Source: Candidatus Thioglobus plumae (lineage in GTDB: Bacteria > Pseudomonadota > Gammaproteobacteria > PS1 > Pseudothioglobaceae). Taken from it: DNA of 64,000 nucleotides. The translations under genes and the position numbers were made by a program. Under the pieces are notes generated by a model. The model was not told the DNA's origin, searched no databases, and saw only the letters and a program-made list of their open reading frames with translations. Of this stretch, positions 57,435-64,000 are shown piece by piece (the stretch's first letter is position 1; each line of letters begins with the position of its first letter). Location of the stretch: positions 1 through 64,000 of the forward strand of contig CAJVCM010000015.1 in the NCBI GenBank assembly GCA_910595815.1. The letters run 5' to 3'.

Positions 57435-57510
57435 TGGTGGCCACACCTAGAATTGAACTAGGGACACAGGGATTTTCAATCCCTTGCTCTACCAACTGAG
57501 CTATGTGGCC
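57435..57510 (-). tRNA. tRNA-Phe(GAA)
   Basis: A 76-base cloverleaf with encoded CCA. Acceptor GGCCACA/TGTGGCC, anticodon stem AGGGA/TCCCT with loop TTGAAAA, anticodon GAA. Confidence 0.95.
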
Positions 57511-57555
57511 TTAAAAGTCAGAATTATACCGAAAAATCGTATTAACAATGACGAA

Positions 57556-58500
<945 letters not shown>

Positions 58501-58574
58501 TTAAATACCAATCCTTTATACTTATACACAAAATCTCTATTATCCGAAACATTATAAAGCAAGCTGAAATCGCC

Positions 58575-60854
58575 TTGAAAAAAAATAACCCCTCAAACAG
58601 TATAAAATCCACAAAAAAACCTTGGCCTCGAACTGTAAACGAAATTTTGTTTATTGCGCTCTGCACTTTAGGCTTGGTGTATCTTGCTGCTCTTATCACT
58701 TATTCGCCAACAGAAAATCCGTGGTCAGGTGATGTCGAACTAACCAAACCTGTAATCAATTTAGCTGGCGTATTTGGCGCTTATTTGAGTGATATCTCTT
58801 TATCAATTTTGGGTTATGGTGCTTACTTAGTTCCGATCTCGTTGATCTGGCTAGGCTATAGCATTCACAAAAATACAGGGCAAACACCAACAAACCGATC
58901 TGTCTTAGTGATTCGTCTAATTGCTGTGATGGTGATGGTTGCCTTCAGTGCTGCGATACTAGCACAAAACACCTCGGACCCTGCCGGTGGTTGGATTGGT
59001 AATATAATGCACGGTTATTTTGGCACGTTATTTGGCTCTGCCTCATTCGTTGTTTATCTAAGTATTATGATGATTAGCTTTAGCATTGCCAGCACTGCGT
59101 CTTGGGCTAGTATTTTTAACTCAACTAGCGGCGTTGTCGGTGTCTTTATAAACAATTTAAAGGCGTCTAGGAAAAAATCAAAAATAAAAAAGGCTGCCAA
59201 AGTCGTCATTACACCCAAACAAGCTAATACAAAAAGATCTGGTGTCATGGCCAAGGTCAAGTCCGCTAAGATCAAAGCCAACAAAAAAGTCGCACCCGCT
59301 TCATCTAACTTGTTTAACACCAATGCTTTGAGCGGCTTACCTGACTTATCCTTGCTTGATGAAATCAATATCAATACTTTAGGTTATTCCGAGCAAGCAC
59401 TTGAGCATATGTCGCGCCAAGTTGAGATTAAGCTTAAAGACTTTGGTTTTGACGTCAGTATTACTACCGTTACTCCAGGGCCAGTGGTCACCCAGTTTGA
59501 GCTTTCACTAGCGCCAGGCGTTAAAGTTTCACAAATCATGAATCTAAACAAAGACCTTGCTAGAGCTTTATTGGTTGAAAGTGTGCGTATTGTTGATGTG
59601 ATTCCAGGTAAACCGGTGATTGGATTAGAAATTCCTAATGCCGAGCGTGAAATGATTAGCCTAAAAGAAATTCTTGCCTCTGAAGCTTTTGCCAAATCAG
59701 CCTCTGTGCTTAGTATGGGACTGGGAAAAGATATTAACGGTTTGCCTGTCATTGCCAATCTGGCAAAAATGCCGCACCTACTCGTTGCTGGTGCTACCGG
59801 CATGGGTAAATCGGTTGGTATTAATGCCATTATTTTAAGTGTGTTATACAAAGCCAAGCCTGAAGAAGTACGTATGATCATGATCGACCCTAAAATTGTT
59901 GAACTTGCTTGCTATGCTGACATCCCGCATCTGCTCACCCCAGTGGTAACCGACATGAATCAAGCAGCTTCTGCTCTATGGTGGTGTGTGAATGAGATGG
60001 AGCGCCGCTATTCATTATTGGCTAAATTTGGCGTACGCAATATTGAAGGCTTTAATGAAAAACTCAAAAAAGCCCAAGACAAAGGTGAGCCGTTATTAGA
60101 CCCCTCTTTTAACGACAACACGGCTGAAGAAGGTGAAACTGCGGCTGAGCTTGAAAAACTACCGTTAATTATGCTAGTGATTGACGAATATGCCGATATG
60201 CTTGGCGCACTTGCCCAAGAAGACCGCGCCAAAGCCAAGCGTGTGGAGGCGTTGATTGTGCGTCTGGCTCAAAAAGCACGTGCTGCCGGTATTCACTTAA
60301 TTATTGCCACACAGCGTCCAAGCGTGGACGTGATTACTGGTCTTATTAAATCTAACGTGCCAACGCGTATTGCCTTTAAGGTTTCAAGTAAAGTAGACTC
60401 TCGCACCATTCTCGACCAGGGTGGTGCAGAGCAATTACTAGGTATGGGTGACATGCTTTATATGACCCCAGGCATTTCACACCTAACCCGTGTCCACGGC
60501 GCCTTTGTTGATGATGATGAAATTACTCGTGTGGTTGATTTCTTGCGCAAAAACTCACAGCCAAACTACATTGATGGCATTCTTAATGCCCATAGTGAAT
60601 CAGCTAATTCGCACGAAGGTAGTAACAGTAGCGGTGTAACTGGGGAGCTTGATGCTCTTTATGATGAGGCAGTACAAATTGTGACCTCATCACGCCGTGC
60701 TTCAATCTCTAGCTTGCAACGACGTATGCGTATTGGTTACAACCGCGCTGCGCGTATTATCGAAGATATGGAAGCCAGTGGCGTAGTTTCAACCATGAAT
60801 AGTGCTGGCAATCGCCAAGTACTCGCACCAGAGCCAATCAATCATGAAGAATAA
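58575..60854 (+). CDS. ftsK: DNA translocase FtsK
   Basis: A septal membrane-anchored DNA pump that resolves chromosome dimers at division. I place the start at TTG 58575, the first plausible start after the divergent trxB; no ATG or GTG is in frame there. That gives 759 residues: four N-terminal membrane helices, a short Lys-rich linker, the beta/alpha motor domain with Walker A GATGMGKSVGIN near residue 408 and Walker B LIMLVIDEYADML, and a C-terminal winged-helix gamma domain (SISSLQRRMRIGYNRAARII). The end overlaps the lolA start. Confidence 0.95.
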   Translation: MKKNNPSNSIKSTKKPWPRTVNEILFIALCTLGLVYLAALITYSPTENPWSGDVELTKPVINLAGVFGAYLSDISLSILGYGAYLVPISLIWLGYSIHKNTGQTPTNRSVLVIRLIAVMVMVAFSAAILAQNTSDPAGGWIGNIMHGYFGTLFGSASFVVYLSIMMISFSIASTASWASIFNSTSGVVGVFINNLKASRKKSKIKKAAKVVITPKQANTKRSGVMAKVKSAKIKANKKVAPASSNLFNTNALSGLPDLSLLDEININTLGYSEQALEHMSRQVEIKLKDFGFDVSITTVTPGPVVTQFELSLAPGVKVSQIMNLNKDLARALLVESVRIVDVIPGKPVIGLEIPNAEREMISLKEILASEAFAKSASVLSMGLGKDINGLPVIANLAKMPHLLVAGATGMGKSVGINAIILSVLYKAKPEEVRMIMIDPKIVELACYADIPHLLTPVVTDMNQAASALWWCVNEMERRYSLLAKFGVRNIEGFNEKLKKAQDKGEPLLDPSFNDNTAEEGETAAELEKLPLIMLVIDEYADMLGALAQEDRAKAKRVEALIVRLAQKARAAGIHLIIATQRPSVDVITGLIKSNVPTRIAFKVSSKVDSRTILDQGGAEQLLGMGDMLYMTPGISHLTRVHGAFVDDDEITRVVDFLRKNSQPNYIDGILNAHSESANSHEGSNSSGVTGELDALYDEAVQIVTSSRRASISSLQRRMRIGYNRAARIIEDMEASGVVSTMNSAGNRQVLAPEPINHEE

Positions 60855-61440
60855 ATGGGTCGCCTTGTTGGTTTTGTTGTGGATCAATACTGCAATAAGC
60901 GCAAACAACAATCAATTTGATGATTTTTTTAATGCACTAGAGTCACTAAGTGCTGACTTCAATCAAACAACTTATAGTGATACTGGAATTCTGTTAAACA
61001 ACGCTTCTGGTCGTTTTGCATTTAAACGACCTCAACAATTACGCTGGCATACAACAAAACCGAACGAACAAATATTACTACTTAATAACAATGAATTTTG
61101 GTTAATCGACGTAGAGCTCGAACAAGCCAGCTTACAAGTAAACCAAGACCTGTCTCAAACACCTTTATATTGGCTAATCAACAAGCCTGAATCAATGGCT
61201 CACACGCCAAAACCCTCTCATCGTAAAGATGGTATAGACTGGTACCAAACTAACAAACCTTCAACACAACATCAACAGTTGTTATTTGGCTTTAAAAACA
61301 AAAAATTACATGCAATCTCGCTCAAAAATGCATTGGAACAGATTATTTTAATTGTGTTTGACAAAGTCGTGATTAATGCTGAGATACAAGCGCAAACCTT
61401 CATGTTAAAGTTGGGGCCAGACTTTGACATTATTCGCTAA
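60844..61440 (+). CDS. lolA: outer-membrane lipoprotein carrier protein LolA
   Basis: A periplasmic chaperone that takes lipoproteins from LolCDE to LolB. It has 198 residues with a signal peptide ending near Ala20. Typical segments are LSADFNQTTYSDTGI, GRFAFKRPQQLRWHTTKPNEQ and LLNNNEFWLIDVELEQA. The ATG at 60844 overlaps the ftsK end, as in many gammaproteobacteria (ftsK-lolA). Confidence 0.93.
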   Translation: MKNKWVALLVLLWINTAISANNNQFDDFFNALESLSADFNQTTYSDTGILLNNASGRFAFKRPQQLRWHTTKPNEQILLLNNNEFWLIDVELEQASLQVNQDLSQTPLYWLINKPESMAHTPKPSHRKDGIDWYQTNKPSTQHQQLLFGFKNKKLHAISLKNALEQIILIVFDKVVINAEIQAQTFMLKLGPDFDIIR

Positions 61441-61475
61441 GTAGTATTTAAAGAACCTGTTAGGAAGTCACACAT

Positions 61476-61505
61476 AAAAAGACCGCCTTATTTGGCGGTC
61501 TTTTT
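61476..61505 (+). terminator. terminator of ftsK-lolA
   Basis: AAAAAGACCGCC, loop TTATTT, GGCGGTCTTTTT. Confidence 0.95.
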
Positions 61506-61529
61506 ATCTTCTCTCCCCACCTTAACACC

Positions 61530-61623
61530 ATCTCCACAAAGTGTTTGGTCTTGACACCAAACCTACAAGGCGGCCCGGCATCAAGTATCTTTATTATAAA
61601 ACAAAGATGGGGGGGGTGGAGAT
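61530..61623. ncRNA. putative structured RNA between lolA and the sulfur-globule-like gene
   Basis: No open frame fits here. An 8-bp outer stem (61530-61537 with 61616-61623) encloses a 7-bp hairpin (61543-61549 with 61556-61562, loop CTTGAC) and a 6-bp hairpin (61587-61592 with 61603-61608). The first loop's CTTGA can pair with TCAAG at 61581-61585, a possible pseudoknot. Strand and function are not known. Confidence 0.4.
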
Positions 61624-61675
61624 TTCTTAACATCTATTTTGAACGATAATAAATGCTGTTTTTCGATCATGCAAT

Positions 61676-61703
61676 AAAAAACCACCCTCTCGGGTGGCTC
61701 TTT
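61676..61703 (-). terminator. terminator of the sulfur-globule-like gene
   Basis: On minus GCCACCC, loop GAGA, GGGTGGTTTTTT. Confidence 0.9.
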
Positions 61704-61722
61704 AACGTAATTTATTTAAAAA

Positions 61723-62262
61723 TTACTTAGCGGCACTATCCGAAGATGCTGTACCTGCAGCGATTGCATCTGCATAACCTTTAGCATAAGCATCAGCCTG
61801 ACCTTTTGCGTATGCATCAGCCTGACCTTTTGCGAAAGCGTCTGCTAAACCTTTAGCGTTTGCATTACCAGTACCAGAAGCGTTACCATCTGCTGCGCCC
61901 GCAGCGTTAGCGTCTGTTGTATTTTTGGTGTTAAAGCGTGTGCCAAAGTCTGTGTTGTTTAACCATTTGTTGCCGCCTTGCATAGGACCCCAATTTTGAG
62001 CACCAGAAAAAGGGCCAGCATTAGAACCGCCACCAAAAGGACCCATGTTGTTGCCGCCAGAGAAAGGACCCATGTTGTTGCCGCCAGAGAAAGGACCCAT
62101 GTTGTTGCCGCCAGAGAAAGGACCCATGTTGTTGCCGCCTGACATTGGACCCCAGTTATTGCCGCCTGAGAAAGGGTTCATATTGTTACCACCCCAGTTT
62201 GCTGTTACTGCTGCTGAAGCTACTACTGTTGCAATCGCAATTGCTTTTGTTACGTTTTTCAT
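61723..62262 (-). CDS. repeat-rich exported protein, candidate sulfur globule protein
   Basis: A protein of 179 residues with a signal peptide (about 1-21). The mature part begins with eight 9-residue units of the type GGNNMGPFS (residues 24-95), rich in Gly, Asn, Pro, Met, Phe and Trp. A linker follows, then four 8-residue units AKG[LQY]ADA[FYI] (136-167). There are no Cys. Low-complexity Gly/Asn/aromatic exported proteins coat sulfur globules in purple sulfur bacteria, so a globule-coat role is a good guess for this sulfur oxidiser, but homology cannot be shown by eye. An AAGGAA SD and a private terminator show a single-gene unit. The right-hand neighbour is tRNA-Thr. Confidence 0.6.
   Translation of the reverse strand: MKNVTKAIAIATVVASAAVTANWGGNNMNPFSGGNNWGPMSGGNNMGPFSGGNNMGPFSGGNNMGPFSGGNNMGPFGGGSNAGPFSGAQNWGPMQGGNKWLNNTDFGTRFNTKNTTDANAAGAADGNASGTGNANAKGLADAFAKGQADAYAKGQADAYAKGYADAIAAGTASSDSAAK
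61762..61857 (-). repeat. four 24-bp units encoding AKGxADAx
   Basis: Tandem in-frame units at residues 136-167 of the sulfur-globule-like protein. Confidence 0.85.
61978..62193 (-). repeat. eight 27-bp tandem units encoding GGNNxGPxS
   Basis: Residues 24-95. Central copies are nearly identical in DNA, so the copy number may vary between strains. Confidence 0.93.
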
Positions 62263-62381
62263 TTGATTTCCTTATAGAGTTATTTTTTTTATAATAAGCA
62301 AAGATTAACATTTACTTATCGCCATCCTACACGTTTTATATTGACATGCAAGTCTATTAGTAATGGCTAATTTTGAGACAT

Positions 62382-62414
62382 AAAAAAACCCATGGTGATA
62401 ATCACAATGGGTTT
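62382..62414 (-). terminator. terminator of tRNA-Thr
   Basis: On minus AAACCCAT, an inner GTGAT/ATCAC stem, then ATGGGTTTTTTT. Confidence 0.9.
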
Positions 62415-62419
62415 AAATA

Positions 62420-62495
62420 TGGTGCCGAAGACCGGACTCGAACTGGTGACCTACTGATTACAAATCAGTTGCACTACCAACTGTGCTACTTCGGC
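62420..62495 (-). tRNA. tRNA-Thr(UGU)
   Basis: A 76-base cloverleaf with encoded CCA. Anticodon stem ACTGA/TCAGT, loop TTTGTAA, anticodon TGT. Acceptor GCCGAAG/CTTCGGC. Confidence 0.95.
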
Positions 62496-62552
62496 AACTG
62501 TTGAGAATTATACCCACAAAGAAAACAAATGCCTTGAAAAATTCAAGAATTT

Positions 62553-63761
62553 TTATTTAGCACTATCCATCATATATTGAATAACTAACCTTAATTCAGT
62601 ATCTGAGCAATCCATGCAGGTACCCTTTGGTGGCATCATACCCTTACCTGCTTTGGCCACACTCAACACATCATCCATACCGCGTTTAATGCGAGACTGC
62701 CATGCTATTTTATCACCGTACTTAGGTGCACCGCCAATACCAACGTTGTGGCAACCCTGACATTTGGTATAAATTTCTTTGCCGCCTCTTGTGCTTACTT
62801 TGGCGCTTGCTGTTGTTTCGATTTTAGGTATTTCTGCCTTTGGTAAGGCTACTGGCTTTGGCTTAACAGCAACACCACCACCTAGCTGATGAACATAAAC
62901 AGCTAGTTTTTTAATTTGAGTCTTGTCAATCACTGTTGATGTGCCAAAGGATGGCATAACTGCATCTTGTGTGAGTGGGTCGTGACCTTGGTTTACACCA
63001 TGTAGGATGGTGCGAATAATGGATGATTTTTGGTCGCTGGTTTTAAAACGATAAATACCATCGCTAAGGTTGGCGCTACCCATAAACACATTGCCTTTCA
63101 TGGTTGGCCCATGGCAACCAATACAGCCCTTGGTCATATATAAAGGTTTAGAGGCGGGATTTGGCTTGCCAGTAGCACCTTTGCCAGTTTCAATTAAGAA
63201 GGTTGCTAATGTATCAGCGTCTGCATCTGAGATACCCATCATGCGTGCCGGCATATTGCCTTTACGACCATTGGTAATCGAGGTGCTAATTTGCGCTAAT
63301 GTACCACCATACAGCCAATCATCATCCGCCAATACTGGGAAGCCATCATTGCCTTGACCACCTGCGCCGTGACACGCCGCACAGTTATCACCAAACAATA
63401 CTTTGGCGGTTTTAATCGCATAGTTTCTAAGTTCGTCATCACGCACGATGTCTTCTAAAGAGCTTTCAGTGATGGCTTTTTCCGTGTCAGAAAACTTGAT
63501 TTCTCGGTATTGCTTAAGCTGTTCAACGCCTTCTTTATATTCAACAATCTGTGTCCAGCCTGCTGAACCTTTGGTGTGTTCACCAAACCAAGGGATGGTC
63601 GGGTAATAAAATGAATAAATAGGAATGGCAATGATGCCTAAATAAAGCGCCCACATATACCATCTTGGTGGACGATTATCCAGTTCTCTAATGTCGTTAT
63701 CATCATCCCAAAAATGGCCAGTATTATTTTCGCCTGGATATGGATTCTCATGCTCGCTCAT
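62553..63761 (-). CDS. ccoP: cbb3 cytochrome c oxidase subunit CcoP with three haem c sites
   Basis: The membrane-anchored cytochrome c subunit of the high-affinity cbb3 oxidase, passing electrons from soluble cytochromes to CcoO. It has 402 residues against roughly 300 in the usual two-haem form. One helix is at about 36-53. CxxCH sites are at 127-131, 213-217 and 334-338. The last site lies in a separate C-terminal domain, CQGCHNVGIGGAPKYGDK...GMMPPKGTCMDCSDTELR, which is the pattern of cytochrome c5. A Pro/Lys/Ala-rich linker joins it (about 300-325). Three-haem CcoP proteins are known from Neisseria. It is the last gene of the cco unit. Confidence 0.94.
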   Translation of the reverse strand: MSEHENPYPGENNTGHFWDDDNDIRELDNRPPRWYMWALYLGIIAIPIYSFYYPTIPWFGEHTKGSAGWTQIVEYKEGVEQLKQYREIKFSDTEKAITESSLEDIVRDDELRNYAIKTAKVLFGDNCAACHGAGGQGNDGFPVLADDDWLYGGTLAQISTSITNGRKGNMPARMMGISDADADTLATFLIETGKGATGKPNPASKPLYMTKGCIGCHGPTMKGNVFMGSANLSDGIYRFKTSDQKSSIIRTILHGVNQGHDPLTQDAVMPSFGTSTVIDKTQIKKLAVYVHQLGGGVAVKPKPVALPKAEIPKIETTASAKVSTRGGKEIYTKCQGCHNVGIGGAPKYGDKIAWQSRIKRGMDDVLSVAKAGKGMMPPKGTCMDCSDTELRLVIQYMMDSAK

Positions 63762-63775
63762 TATTAATCTCCTAA

Positions 63776-63916
63776 CTACTCTTCTTTATTTACAAAGTTA
63801 CGCAAATCTTCAAATTTTTGTTTATTTTTAGGCCTAAAAGCATAAAAATAAGCGCCTGCTAGCAGTGCAAAAACTACGATTGCTGTTATAGCACCAATTT
63901 TATCGACTAGTGTCAT
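63776..63916 (-). CDS. ccoQ: cbb3 oxidase small subunit CcoQ (FixQ)
   Basis: A short frame of 46 residues, MTLVDKIGAITAIVVFALLA and onwards, with one transmembrane helix and the charged tail FRPKNKQKFEDLRNFVNKEE. The size, topology and place between ccoO and ccoP are those of CcoQ. The ATG overlaps the ccoO stop (TAATG). Confidence 0.88.
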   Translation of the reverse strand: MTLVDKIGAITAIVVFALLAGAYFYAFRPKNKQKFEDLRNFVNKEE

Positions 63917-64000
63917 TACTCGCGGTAGACCACACCATCTTCAAATTTAATCATATTACCTAATGATTGCAAATACGCCACCATGGCATTCATTTCAGTT
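63916..64000 (-). CDS. ccoO: cbb3 oxidase cytochrome c subunit CcoO, C-terminal end (cut by window)
   Basis: Only the last 27 residues are visible: TEMNAMVAYLQSLGNMIKFE and GVVYRE. This matches the end of CcoO, where E-M-NA-VAYLQ-LG is typical. The rest, and presumably ccoN, lie to the right of the window. Confidence 0.85.
   Translation of the reverse strand, partial: TEMNAMVAYLQSLGNMIKFEDGVVYRE

Noticed and set aside
61978..62193. CRISPR-like regular repeats of 27 bp
   Set aside because: The units are contiguous without spacers, stay in frame and encode GGNNxGPxS, so they are protein repeats.
62045..62266. Plus-strand frame rich in Leu-Pro-Pro over the repeat region
   Set aside because: It is the antisense shadow of the Gly/Asn repeats; it has no SD or promoter and its composition follows from the repeat.

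Overview
The window looks like chromosomal sequence from a chemolithoautotrophic, sulfur-oxidising gammaproteobacterium of the SUP05 / Candidatus Thioglobus / thiotrophic-symbiont type. The evidence is a complete dissimilatory APS pathway (sat-aprM-aprB-aprA), a thiosulfate-type YeeE/YedE transporter, a K+-independent proton-pumping pyrophosphatase, a sulfur-globule-like repeat protein, a carbon-metabolism gene run (transketolase, GAPDH, PGK, pyruvate kinase, class II aldolase), cbb3 oxidase genes, low GC and very compact gene packing. The group assignment comes from gene content and protein style, not from a database search.

Layout. 1-600: end of an unrecognised gene. 700-4040: hppA and a YeeE transporter separated by matching hairpin terminators. 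4060-9999 (minus strand): sat, aprM, aprB, aprA and then three accessory genes, including an SlyD-like FKBP. 10139-11707: LPS transport genes lptC (with an internal duplication) and lptA, followed by a relic of a CBS-domain gene. 11716-22644: thiE, an AddA-type helicase-nuclease, argS, polA, an orphan znuC, and ccoH-ccoG. 22791-23891: dapD and a small membrane protein with a hairpin leader. 24056-29828 (minus): mnmG-rsmG-AsmA-like-tatD-rluC-ubiA. 29903-37146 (minus): tkt-gap-DUF302-pgk-pyk-fba. 37327-43383: tRNA-Met, coaE, a 2Fe-2S ferredoxin, rsmI/yraN/dolP, rnhB-purD and an unknown gene. 43405-49240 (minus): the classical tRNA-fMet-rimP-nusA-infB-rbfA-truB operon. 49383-56000: gshB, crcB-rarA-apbE, mltB-ruvX-pyrB-ygfB. 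56000-57420: small exported or membrane proteins with repeated purine-rich motifs and two related hairpin elements. 57435-61440: tRNA-Phe, trxB, ftsK-lolA. 61500-62262: a structured non-coding stretch and a sulfur-globule-like protein. 62420-64000: tRNA-Thr and ccoP-ccoQ-ccoO (cut by the edge).

How it works together. Sulfite made upstream is oxidised to APS by AprBA, with AprM as probable membrane partner. Sat then turns APS plus PPi into ATP and sulfate. HppA links PPi to the proton gradient, so both enzymes compete for or share the PPi pool. Electrons can leave through the cbb3 oxidase, whose assembly factors CcoG/CcoH are also present. The carbon genes supply the Calvin-cycle regeneration and lower glycolytic steps.

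Most of the window is ordinary housekeeping sequence. The least explained parts are the 56.0-57.4 kb small-gene island with its two related hairpins, the 61.53-61.62 kb folded region, the duplicated LptC, the three-haem CcoP and the accessory genes of the apr operon. No CRISPR array, insertion sequence, prophage or replication origin was seen.
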